From Rallus limicola (lineage: Eukaryota > Chordata > Aves > Gruiformes > Rallidae), in contig JAKCOZ010000243.1 of assembly GCA_022605955.1 (NCBI GenBank), positions 1 through 64,000 of the forward strand: 64,000 nt of DNA. Direction: 5' to 3'. The position numbers and the translations under genes are program-made. This document shows positions 51,478-63,553 of this stretch, piece after piece (the first letter of the stretch is position 1; the number at the start of each line of letters is the position of its first letter). A model generated the notes under the pieces. It did no database searches, was not told the DNA's origin, and was given only the letters and a program-made list of their open reading frames with translations.

Positions 51478-54400
51478 AACTCCCAAAGTAAAGAAGCTAG
51501 GCATGAAAGGCATAGCTTGTCTGAAACCTCCTAACAGGACACACAAGCAGACCCTGTCACTTTGGCTCTCAGCCTTTTCCTTTGCCTGGAAAGAGGGAAC
51601 ATGCCTGGAACCTCCTACGGTGCTTTTCTCGGCCCTAGCAGACTGCAGTTCAAAACATGCTAAACGTCCAGCAATAACTCCCAAAGTAAAGAAGCTAGGC
51701 CTGAAAGGCATAGCTTGTCTGAAACCTCCTAACAGGACACACAAGCAGACCCTGTCACTTTGGCTCTCAGCCTTTTCCTTTGCCTGGAAAGAGGGAACAT
51801 GCCTGGAAGCTCCTAGGGTGCTTTTCTCGGCCCTAGCAGACTGCAGTTCAAAACATGCTAAACGTCCAGCAATAACTCCCAAAGTAAAGAAGCTAGGACT
51901 GAAAGGCATAGCTTGTCTGAAACCTCCTAACAGGACACACAAGCAGACCCTGTCACTTTGGCTCTCAGCCTTTTCCTTTGCCTGGAAAGAGGGAACATGC
52001 CTGGAACCTCCTACGGTGCTTTTCTCGGCCCTAGCAGACTGCAGTTCAAAACATGCTAAACGTCCAGCAATAACTCCCAAAGTAAAGAAGCTAGGCATGA
52101 AAGGCATAGCTTGTCTGAAACCTCCTAACAGGACGCACAAGCAGACCCTGTCACTTTGGCTCTCAGCCTTTTCCTTTGCCTGGAAAGAGGGAACATGCCT
52201 GGAACCTCCTACGGTGCTTTTCTCGGCCCTAGCAGACTGCAGTTCAAAACATGCTAAACGTCCAGCAATAACTCCCAAAGTAAAGAAGCTAGGACTGAAA
52301 GGCATAGCTTGTCTGAAACCTCCTAACAGGACACACAAGCAGACCCTGTCACTTTGGCTCTCAGCCTTTTCCTTTGCCTGGAAAGAGGGAACATGCCTGG
52401 AACCTCCTACGGTGCTTTTCTCGGCCCTAGCAGACTGCAGTTCAAAACATGCTAAACGTCCAGCAATAACTCCCAAAGTAAAGAAGCTAGGCATGAAAGG
52501 CATAGCTTGTCTGAAACCTCCTAACAGGACACACAAGCAGACCCTGTCACTTTGGCTCTCAGCCTTTTCCTTTGCCTGGAAAGAGGGAACATGCCTGGAG
52601 CCTCCTACGGTGCTTTTCTCGGCCCTAGCAGACTGCAGTTCAAAACATGCTAAACGTCCAGCAATAACTCCCAAAGTAAAGAAGCTAGGCATGAAAGGCA
52701 TAGCTTGTCTGAAACCTCCTAACAGGACACACAAGCAGACCCTGTCACTTTGGCTCTCAGCCTTTTCCTTTGCCTGGAAAGAGGGAACATGCCTGGAACC
52801 TCCTACGGTGCTTTTCTCGGCCCTAGCAGACTGCAGTTCAAAACATGCTAAACGTCCAGCAATAACTCCCAAAGTAAAGAAGCTAGGACTGAAAGGCATA
52901 GCTTGTCTGAAACCTCCTAACAGGACACACAAGCAAACCCTGTCACTTTGACTCTCAGCCTTTTCCTTTGCCTGGAAAGAGGGAACATACCTGCTACCTC
53001 CTACAGTGCTTTTCTCGGCCCTAGCAGACTGCATGACAAAACATGCTAAACGTCCAGCAATAACTCCCAAAGTAAAGAAGCTAGGCATGAAAGGCATAGC
53101 TTGTCTGAAACCTCCTAACAGGACACACAAGCAGACCCTGTCACTTTGGCTCTCAGCCTTTTCCTTTGCCTGGAAAGAAGGAACATGCCTGGAACCTCCT
53201 ACGGTGCTTTTCTCGGCCCTAGCAGACTGCAGTTCAAAACATGCTAAACGCCCAGCAATAACTCCCAAAGTAAAGAAGCTAGGCCTGAAAGGCATAGCTC
53301 GTCTGAAACCTCCTAACAGGACACACAAGCAGACCCTGTCACTTTGGCTCTCAGCCTTTTCCTTTGCCTGGAAAGAGGGAACATGCCTGGAAGCTCCTAC
53401 GGTGCTTTTCTCGGCCCTAGGAGACTGCAGTTCAAAACATGCTAAACGTCCAGCAATAACTCCCAAAGTAAAGAAGCTAGGACTGAAAGGCATAGCTTGT
53501 CTGAAACCTCCTAACAGGACACACAAGCAGACCCTGTCACTTTGGCTCTCAGCCTTTTCCTTTGCCTGGAAAGAGGGAACATGCCTGGAACCTCCTACGG
53601 TGCTTTTCTCGGCCCTAGCAGACTGCAGTTCAAAACATGCTAAACGTCCAGCAATAACTCCCAAAGTAAAGAAGCTAGGCATGAAAGGCATAGCTTGTCT
53701 GAAACCTCCTAACAGGACACACAAGCAGACCCTGTCACTTTGGCTCTCAGCCTTTTTCTTTGCCTGGAAAGAGGGAACATGCCTGGAACCTCCTACGGTG
53801 CTTTTCTCGGCCCTAGCAGACTGCAGTTCAAAACATGCTAAACGTCCAGCAATAACTCCCAAAGTAAAGAAGCTAGGCCTGAAAGGCATAGCTTGTCTGA
53901 AACCTCCTAACAGGACACACAAGCAGACCCTGTCACTTTGGCTCTCAGCCTTTTCCTTTGCCTGGAAAGAGGGAACATGCCTGGAACCTCCTACGGTGCT
54001 TTTCTCGGCCCTAGCAGACTGCAGTTCAAAACATGCTAAACGTCCAGCAATAACTCCCAAAGTAAAGAAGCTAGGCCTGAAAGGCATAGCTTGTCTGAAA
54101 CCTCCTAACAGGACACACAAGCAGACCCTGTCACTTTGGCTCTCAGCCTTTTCCTTTGCCTGGAAAGAGGGAACATGCCTGGAACCTCCTACGGTGCTTT
54201 TCTCGGCCCTAGCAGACTGCAGTTCAAAACATGCTAAACGTCCAGCAATAACTCCCAAAGTAAAGAAGCTAGGACTGAAAGGCATAGCTTGTCTGAAACC
54301 TCCTAACAGGACACACAAGCAGACCCTGTCACTTTGGCTCTCAGCCTTTTCCTTTGCCTGGAAAGAGGGAACATACCTGCTACCTCCTACAGTGCTTTTC

Positions 54401-54980
54401 TCGGCCCTAGCAGACTGCATGACAAAACATGCTAAACGTCCAGCAATAACTCCCAAAGTAAAGAAGCTAGGCATGAAAGGCATAGCTTGTCTGAAACCTC
54501 CTAACAGGACACACAAGCAGACCCTGTCACTTTGGCTCTCAGCCTTTTCCTTTGCCTGGAAAGAGGGAACATGCCTGGAACCTCCTACAGTGCTTTTCTC
54601 GGCACTAGCAGACTGCATGACAAAACATGCTAAACGTCCAGCAATAACTCCCAAAGTAAAGAAGCTAGGCATTAAAGGCATAGCTTGTCTGAAACCTCCT
54701 AACAGGACACACAAGCAGACCCTGTCACTTTGGCTCTCAGCCTTTTCCTTTGCCTGGAAAGAGGGAACATGCCTGGAACCTCCTACGGTGCTTTTCTCGG
54801 CCCTAGCAGACTGCAGTTCAAAACATGCTAAACGTCCAGCAATAACTCCCAAAGTAAAGAAGCTAGGACTGAAAGGCATAGCTTGTCTGAAACCTCCTAA
54901 CAGGACACACAAGCAGACCCTGTCACTTTGGCTCTCAGCCTTTTCCTTTGCCTGGAAAGAGGGAACATGCCTGGAAGCTC

Positions 54981-56168
54981 CTAGGGTGCTTTTCTCGGCC
55001 CTAGCAGACTGCAGTTCAAAACATGCTAAACGTCCAGCAATAACTCCCAAAGTAAAGAAGCTAGGACTGAAAGGCATAGCTTGTCTGAAACCTCCTAACA
55101 GGACACACAAGCAGACCCTGTCACTTTGGCTCTCAGCCTTTTCCTTTGCCTGGAAAGAGGGAACATGCCTGGAACCTCCTACGGTGCTTTTCTCGGCCCT
55201 AGCAGACTGCAGTTCAAAACATGCTAAACGTCCAGCAATAACTCCCAAAGTAAAGAAGCTAGGCATGAAAGGCATAGCTTGTCTGAAACCTCCTAACAGG
55301 ACACACAAGCAGACCCTGTCACTTTGGCTCTCAGCCTTTTCCTTTGCCTGGAAAGAGGGAACATGCCTGGAACCTCCTACGGTGCTTTTCTCGGCCCTAG
55401 CAGACTGCAGTTCAAAACATGCTAAACGTCCAGCAATAACTCCCAAAGTAAAGAAGCTAGGCATTAAAGGCATAGCTCGTCTGAAACCTCCTAACAGGAC
55501 ACACAAGCAGACCCTGTCACTTTGGCTCTCAGCCTTTTCCTTTGCCTGGAAAGAGGGAACATGCCTGGAAGCTCCTAGGGTGCTTTTCTCGGCCCTAGCA
55601 GACTGCAGTTCAAAACATGCTAAACGTCCAGCAATAACTCCCAAAGTAAAGAAGCTAGGACTGAAAGGCATAGCTTGTCTGAAACCTCCTAACAGGACAC
55701 ACAAGCAGACCCTGTCACTTTGGCTCTCAGCCTTTTCCTTTGCCTGGAAAGAGGGAACATGCCTGGAACCTCCTACGGTGCTTTTCTCGGCCCTAGCAGA
55801 CTGCAGTTCAAAACATGCTAAACGTCCAGCAATAACTCCCAAAGTAAAGAAGCTAGGCATGAAAGGCATAGCTTGTCTGAAACCTCCTAACAGGACACAC
55901 AAGCAGACCCTGTCACTTTGGCTCTCAGCCTTTTCCTTTGCCTGGAAAGAGGGAACATGCCTGGAACCTCCTACGGTGCTTTTCTCGGCCCTAGCAGACT
56001 GCAGTTCAAAACATGCTAAACGTCCAGCAATAACTCCCAAAGTAAAGAAGCTAGGCATTAAAGGCATAGCTCGTCTGAAACCTCCTAACAGGACACACAA
56101 GCAGACCCTGTCACTTTGGCTCTCAGCCTTTTCCTTTGCCTGGAAAGAGGGAACATGCCTGGAACCTC
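54981..56168 (+). repeat. Tandem duplication of a 3-monomer unit (2 x 594 bp) in block C
   Basis: Each copy runs from a 'ctaggg' or equivalent 3' half through an ACT monomer, a CAT monomer and a monomer reading 'ggcatTaaaggcatagctCg'. The CATT motif is at 55462 and 56056, and 'ctaggg' at 54981 and 55575, both 594 bp apart. The second copy ends in the common 'cctacgg' instead of 'cctaggg', so it changed or broke at that point. Confidence 0.84.
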
Positions 56169-59100
56169 CTACGGTGCTTTTCTCGGCCCTAGCAGACTGC
56201 AGTTCAAAACATGCTAAACGTCCAGCAATAACTCCCAAAGTAAAGAAGCTAGGCCTGAAAGGCATAGCTTGTCTGAAACCTCCTAACAGGACACACAAGC
56301 AGACCCTGTCACTTTGGCTCTCAGCCTTTTCCTTTGCCTGGAAAGAGGGAACATGCCTGGAACCTCCTACGGTGCTTTTCTCGGCCCTAGCAGACTGCAG
56401 TTCAAAACATGCTAAACGTCCAGCAATAACTCCCAAAGTAAAGAAGCTAGGACTGAAAGGCATAGCTTGTCTGAAACCTCCTAACAGGACACACAAGCAG
56501 ACCCTGTCACTTTGGCTCTCAGCCTTTTCCTTTGCCTGGAAAGAGGGAACATGCCTGGAACCTCCTACGGTGCTTTTCTCGGCCCTAGCAGACTGCAGTT
56601 CAAAACATGCTAAACGTCCAGCAATAACTCCCAAAGTAAAGAAGCTAGGACTGAAAGGCATAGCTTGTCTGAAACCTCCTAACAGGACACACAAGCAGAC
56701 CCTGTCACTTTGGCTCTCAGCCTTTTCCTTTGCCTGGAAAGAGGGAACATGCCTGGAACCTCCTACGGTGCTTTTCTCGGCCCTAGCAGACTGCATGACA
56801 AAACATGCTAAACGTCCAGCAATAACTCCCAAAGTAAAGAAGCTAGGACTGAAAGGCATAGCTTGTCTGAAACCTCCTAACAGGACACACAAGCAGACCC
56901 TGTCACTTTGACTCTCAGCCTTTTCCTTTGCCTGGAAAGAGAGAACATACCTGCTACCTCCTACAGTGCTTTTCTCGGCCCTAGCAGACTGCATGACAAA
57001 ACATGCTAAACGTCCAGCAATAACTCCCAAAGTAAAGAAGCTAGGCATGAAAGGCATAGCTTGTCTGAAACCTCCTAACAGGACACACAAGCAGACCCTG
57101 TCACTTTGGCTCTCAGCCTTTTCCTTTGCCTGGAAAGAGGGAACATGCCTGGAACCTCCTACGGTGCTTTTCTCGGCCCTAGCAGACTGCAGTTCAAAAC
57201 ATGCTAAACGTCCAGCAATAACTCCCAAAGTAAAGAAGCTAGGACTGAAAGGCATAGCTTGTCTGAAACCTCCTAACAGGACAGACAAGCAGACCCTGTC
57301 ACTTTGGCTCTCAGCCTTTTCCTTTACCTGGAAAGAGGGAACATACCTGCTACCTCCTACAGTGCTTTTCTCGGCACTAGCAGACTGCATGACAAAACAT
57401 GCTAAACGTCCAGCAATAACTCCCAAAGTAAAGAAGCTAGGCATGAAAGGCATAGCTTGTCTGAAACCTCCTAACAGGACACACAAGCAGACCCTGTCAC
57501 TTTGGCTCTCAGCCTTTTCCTTTGCCTGGAAAGAGGGAACATGCCTGGAACCTCCTACGGTGCTTTTCTCGGCCCTAGCAGACTGCAGTTCAAAACATGC
57601 TAAACGTCCAGCAATAACTCCCAAAGTAAAGAAGCTAGGCATGAAAGGCATAGCTTGTCTGAAACCTCCTAACAGGACACACAAGCAGACCCTGTCACTT
57701 TGGCTCTCAGCCTTTTCCTTTGCCTGGAAAGAGGGAACATGCCTGGAACCTCCTACGGTGCTTTTCTCGGCCCTAGCAGACTGCAGTTCAAAACATGCTA
57801 AACGTCCAGCAATAACTCCCAAAGTAAAGAAGCTAGGACTGAAAGGCATAGCTTGTCTGAAACCTCCTAACAGGACACACAAGCAGACCCTGTCACTTTG
57901 GCTCTCAGCCTTTTCCTTTGCCTGGAAAGAGGGAACATGCCTGGAACCTCCTACGGTGCTTTTCTCGGCCCTAGCAGACTGCAGTTCAAAACATGCTAAA
58001 CGTCCAGCAATAACTCCCAAAGTAAAGAAGCTAGGACTGAAAGGCATAGCTTGTCTGAAACCTCCTAACAGGACACACAAGCAGAACCTGTCACTTTGGC
58101 TCTCAGCCTTTTCCTTTGCCTGGAAAGAGGGAACATACCTGCTACCTCCTACAGTGTTTTTCTCGGCCCTAGCAGACTGCATGACAAAACATGCTAAACG
58201 TCCAGCAATAACTCCCAAAGTAAAGAAGCTAGGACTGAAAGGCATAGCTTGTCTGAAACCTCCTAACAGGACACACAAGCAGACCCTGTCACTTTGGCTC
58301 TCAGCCTTTTCCTTTGCCTGGAAAGAGGGAACATGCCTGGAACCTCCTACGGTGCTTTTCTCGGCCCTAGCAGACTGCAGTTCAAAACATGCTAAACGTC
58401 CAGCAATAACTCCCAAAGTAAAGAAGCTAGGCATGAAAGGCATAGCTTGTCTGAAACCTCCTAACAGGACACACAAGCAGACCCTGTCACTTTGGCTCTC
58501 AGCCTTTTCCTTTGCCTGGAAAGAGGGAACATGCCTGGAACCTCCTACGGTGCTTTTCTCGGCCCTAGCAGATTGCAGTTCAAAACATGCTAAACGTCCA
58601 GCAATAACTCCCAAAGTAAAGAAGCTAGGACTGAAAGGCATAGCTTGTCTGAAACCTCCTAACAGGACACACAAGCAGACCCTGTCACTTTGACTCTCAG
58701 CCTTTTCCTTTGCCTGGTAAGAGAGAACATACCTGCTACCTCCTACAGTGCTTTTCTCGGCCCTAGCAGACTGCATGACAAAACATGCTAAACGTCCAGC
58801 AATAACTCCCAAAGTAAAGAAGCTAGGCATGAAAGGCATAGCTTGTCTGAAACCTCCTAACAGGACAGACAAGCAGACCCTGTCACTTTGGCTCTCAGCC
58901 TTTTCCTTTGCCTGGAAAGAGGGAACATGCCTGGAACCTCCTACGGTGCTTTTCTCGGCCCTAGCAGACTGCATGACAAAACATGCTAAACGTCCAGCAA
59001 TAACTCCCAAAGTAAAGAAGCTAGGACTGAAAGGCATAGCTTGTCTGAAACCTCCTAACAGGACACACAAGCAGACCCTGTCACTTTGGCTCTCAGCCTT

Positions 59101-59282
59101 TTCCTTTGCCTGGAAAGAGGGAACATGCCTGGAACCTCCTACGGTGCTTTTCTCGGCCCTAGCAGACTGCAGTTCAAAACATGCTAAACGTCCAGCAATA
59201 ACTCCCAAAGTAAAGAAGCTAGGCATGAAAGGCATAGCTTGTCTGAAACCTCCTAACAGGACACACAAGCAGACCCTGTCAC

Positions 59283-59284
59283 TT
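59283..59284 (+). other. 1-bp deletion mark 4
   Basis: 'cacttggc' in monomer 300 (59200-59396), 7919 bp after mark 3, which is 40 monomers minus one base. Confidence 0.97.
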
Positions 59285-59396
59285 GGCTCTCAGCCTTTTC
59301 CTTTGCCTGGAAAGAGGGAACATGCCTGGAACCTCCTACGGTGCTTTTCTCGGCCCTAGCAGACTGCAGTTCAAAACATGCTAAACGTCCAGCAAT

Positions 59397-62300
59397 AACT
59401 CCCAAAGTAAAGAAGCTAGGACTGAAAGGCATAGCTTGTCTGAAACCTCCTAACAGGACACACAAGCAGACCCTGTCACTTTGGCTCTCAGCCTTTTCCT
59501 TTGCCTGGAAAGAGGGAACATGCCTGGAACCTCCTACGGTGCTTTTCTCGGCCCTAGCAGACTGCAGTTCAAAACATGCTAAACGTCCAGCAATAACTCC
59601 CAAAGTAAAGAAGCTAGGCCTGAAAGGCATAGCTTGTCTGAAACCTCCTAACAGGACACACAAGCAGACCCTGTCACTTTGGCTCTCAGCCTTTTCCTTT
59701 GCCTGGAAAGAGGGAACATGCCTGGAAGCTCCTAGGGTGCTTTTCTCGGCCCTAGCAGACTGCAGTTCAAAACATGCTAAACGTCCAGCAATAACTCCCA
59801 AAGTAAAGAAGCTAGGACTGAAAGGCATAGCTTGTCTGAAACCTCCTAACAGGACACACAAGCAGACCCTGTCACTTTGGCTCTCAGCCTTTTCCTTTGC
59901 CTGGAAAGAGGGAACATGCCTGGAACCTCCTACGGTGCTTTTCTCGGCCCTAGCAGACTGCAGTTCAAAACATGCTAAACGTCCAGCAATAACTCCCAAA
60001 GTAAAGAAGCTAGGCCTGAAAGGCATAGCTTGTCTGAAACCTCCTAACAGGACGCACAAGCAGACCCTGTCACTTTGGCTCTCAGCCTTTTCCTTTGCCT
60101 GGAAAGAGGGAACATGCCTGGAACCTCCTACGGTGCTTTTCTCGGCCCTAGCAGACTGCAGTTCAAAACATGCTAAACGTCCAGCAATAACTCCCAAAGT
60201 AAAGAAGCTAGGACTGAAAGGCATAGCTTGTCTGAAACCTCCTAACAGGACACACAAGCAGACCCTGTCACTTTGGCTCTCAGCCTTTTCCTTTGCCTGG
60301 AAAGAGGGAACATGCCTGGAACCTCCTACGGTGCTTTTCTCGGCCCTAGCAGACTGCATGACAAAACATGCTAAACGTCCAGCAATAACTCCCAAAGTAA
60401 AGAAGCTAGGCATGAAAGGCATAGCTTGTCTGAAACCTCCTAACAGGACACACAAGCAGACCCTGTCACTTTGGCTCTCAGCCTTTTCCTTTGCCTGGAA
60501 AGAGGGAACATGCCTGGAACCTCCTACGGTGCTTTTCTCGGCCCTAGCAGACTGCAGTTCAAAACATGCTAAACGTCCAGCAATAACTCCCAAAGTAAAG
60601 AAGCTAGGCATGAAAGGCATAGCTCGTCTGAAACCTCCTAACAGGACACACAAGCAGACCCTGTCACTTTGGCTCTCAGCCTTTTCCTTTGCCTGGAAAG
60701 AGGGAACATGCCTGGAACCTCCTACGGTGCTTTTCTCGGCCCTAGCAGACTGCAGTTCAAAACATGCTAAACGTCCAGCAATAACTCCCAAAGTAAAGAA
60801 GCTAGGACTGAAAGGCATAGCTTGTCTGAAACCTCCTAACAGGACACACAAGCAGACCCTGTCACTTTGGCTCTCAGCCTTTTCCTTTGCCTGGAAAGAG
60901 GGAACATGCCTGGAGCCTCCTACGGTGCTTTTCTCGGCCCTAGCAGACTGCAGTTCAAAACATGCTAAACGTCCAGCAATAACTCCCAAAGTAAAGAAGC
61001 TAGGCATGAAAGGCATAGCTTGTCTGAAACCTCCTAACAGGACACACAAGCAGACCCTGTCACTTTGGCTCTCAGCCTTTTCCTTTGCCTGGAAAGAGGG
61101 AACATGCCTGGAACCTCCTACGGTGCTTTTCTCGGCCCTAGCAGACTGCAGTTCAAAACATGCTAAACGTCCAGCAATAACTCCCAAAGTAAAGAAGCTA
61201 GGACTGAAAGGCATAGCTTGTCTGAAACCTCCTAACAGGACACACAAGCAGACCCTGTCACTTTGGCTCTCAGCCTTTTCCTTTGCCTGGAAAGAGGGAA
61301 CATGCCTGGAACCTCCTACGGTGCTTTTCTCGGCCCTAGCAGACTGCAGTTCAAAACATGCTAAACGTCCAGCAATAACTCCCAAAGTAAAGAAGCTAGG
61401 CATGAAAGGTATAGCTTGTCTGAAACCTCCTAACAGGACACACAAGCAGACCCTGTCACTTTGGCTCTCAGCCTTTTCCTTTGCCTGGAAAGAGGGAACA
61501 TGCCTGGAACCTCCTATGGTGCTTTTCTCGGCCCTAGCAGACTGCAGTTCAAAACATGCTAAACGTCCAGCAATAACTCCCAAAGTAAAGAAGCTAGGCA
61601 TGAAAGGCATAGCTTGTCTGAAACCTCCTAACAGGACACACAAGCAGACCCTGTCACTTTGGCTCTCAGCCTTTTCCTTTGCCTGGAAAGAGGGAACATG
61701 CCTGGAACCTCCTACAGTGCTTTTCTCGGCCCTAGCAGACTGCAGTTCAAAACATGCTAAACATCCAGCAATAACTCCCAAAGTAAAGAAGCTAGGACTG
61801 AAAGGCATAGCTTGTCTGAAACCTCCTAACAGGACACACAAGCAGACCCTGTCACTTTGACTCTCAGCCTTTTCCTTTGCCTGGAAAGAGGGAACATACC
61901 TGCTACCTCCTACAGTGCTTTTCTCGGCACTAGCAGACTGCATGACAAAACATGCTAAACGTCCAGCAATAACTCCCAAAGTAAAGAAGCTAGGCCTGAA
62001 AGGCATAGCTTGTCTGAAACCTCCTAACAGGACACACAAGCAGACCCTGTCACTTTGGCTCTCAGCCTTTTCCTTTGCCTGGAAAGAGGGAACATGCCTG
62101 GAAGCTCCTACGGTGCTTTTCTCGGCCCTAGCAGACTGCAGTTCAAAACATGCTAAACGTCCAGCAATAACTCCCAAAGTAAAGAAGCTAGGACTGAAAG
62201 GCATAGCTTGTCTGAAACCTCCTAACAGGACACACAAGCAGACCCTGTCACTTTGGCTCTCAGCCTTTTCCTTTGCCTGGAAAGAGGGAACATGCCTGGA

Positions 62301-63553
62301 ACCTCCTACGGTGCTTTTCTCGGCCCTAGCAGACTGCATGACAAAACATGCTAAACGTCCAGCAATAACTCCCAAAGTAAAGAAGCTAGGACTGAAAGGC
62401 ATAGCTTGTCTGAAACCTCCTAACAGGACACACAAGCAGACCCTGTCACTTTGGCTCTCAGCCTTTTCCTTTGCCTGGAAAGAGGGAACATGCCTGGAAC
62501 CTCCTACGGTGCTTTTCTCGGCCCTAGCAGACTGCAGTTCAAAACATGCTAAACGTCCAGCAATAACTCCCAAAGTAAAGAAGCTAGGACTGAAAGGCAT
62601 AGCTTGTCTGAAACCTCCTAACAGGACACACAAGCAGACCCTGTCACTTTGGCTCTCAGCCTTTTCCTTTGCCTGGAAAGAGGGAACATGCCTGGAAGCT
62701 CCTAGGGTGCTTTTCTCGGCCCTAGCAGACTGCAGTTCAAAACATGCTAAACGTCCAGCAATAACTCCCAAAGTAAAGAAGCTAGGACTGAAAGGCATAG
62801 CTTGTCTGAAACCTCCTAACAGGACACACAAGCAAACCCTGTCACTTTGACTCTCAGCCTTTTCCTTTGCCTGGAAAGAGGGAACATACCTGCTACCTCC
62901 TACAGTGCTTTTCTCGGCCCTAGCAGACTGCATGACAAAACATGCTAAACGTCCAGCAATAACTCCCAAAGTAAAGAAGCTAGGCATGAAAGGCATAGCT
63001 TGTCTGAAACCTCCTAACAGGACAGACAAGCAGACCCTGTCACTTTGGCTCTCAGCCTTTTCCTTTGCCTGGAAAGAGGGAACATGCCTGGAACCTCCTA
63101 CGGTGCTTTTCTCGGCCCTAGCAGACTGCATGACAAAACATGCTAAACGTCCAGCAATAACTCCCAAAGTAAAGAAGCTAGGACTGAAAGGCATAGCTTG
63201 TCTGAAACCTCCTAACAGGACACACAAGCAGACCCTGTCACTTTGGCTCTCAGCCTTTTCCTTTGCCTGGAAAGAGGGAACATGCCTGGAACCTCCTACG
63301 GTGCTTTTCTCGGCCCTAGCAGACTGCAGTTCAAAACATGCTAAACGTCCAGCAATAACTCCCAAAGTAAAGAAGCTAGGCATGAAAGGCATAGCTTGTC
63401 TCAAACCTCCTAACAGGACACACAAGCAGACCCTGTCACTTGGCTCTCAGCCTTTTCCTTTGCCTGGAAAGAGGGAACATGCCTGGAACCTCCTACGGTG
63501 CTTTTCTCGGCCCTAGCAGACTGCAGTTCAAAACATGCTAAACGTCCAGCAAT
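59397..63553 (+). repeat. Higher-order block D, 21 monomers (4157 bp)
   Basis: These are monomers 301-321, and the most complete example of the zone 3 unit (3 x 7 monomers minus one base). Markers in order: 'ggaagctcctaggg' in the second monomer, 'gacGcacaag' in the fourth, 'agctCgtc' in the seventh, 'ggaGcctcc' in the eighth, 'ggTatagc' with 'cctaTgg' in the eleventh, 'aaacAtcc' with G88A in the thirteenth, C134G alone in the fourteenth, 'ctaggg' again in the seventeenth, 'caaAccctg' with G88A in the eighteenth, C65G in the nineteenth and the deletion in the last. Confidence 0.88.
63440..63441 (+). other. 1-bp deletion mark 5
   Basis: 'cacttggc' in monomer 321 (63357-63553), 4157 bp after mark 4, which is 21 monomers minus one base. 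Confidence 0.97.

Larger units (their letters stand above)
51478..59396 (+). repeat. Higher-order block C, 40 monomers (7919 bp)
   Basis: These are monomers 261-300. The left end matches blocks A, B and D ('ggaagctcctaggg' near 51815, 'gacGcacaag' near 52134, 'caaAccctg' with G88A near 52935-52950), and the right end matches the region just left of block A. Between them lies material not seen in A, B or D, including repeated 'ggcatTaaaggcatagctCg' monomers and a 3-monomer tandem duplication. It may be two units in which an internal deletion mark was lost. Confidence 0.82.
57362..63441 (+). repeat. Long-range duplication (74-monomer offset), right copy
   Basis: It is the partner of 42713-48594, with the same private markers in the same order. 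Differences seen: 'cggcActag' at the left edge (near 57375), 'gcctggTaag' near 58717, common 'gcctgg' where block A has 'gcctgAaaag' twice, a TGCATGAC monomer near 60358 where A has GTTC, and one extra TGCATGAC monomer just before the last deletion. Homology continues past the final deletion to the window end. Confidence 0.9.
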
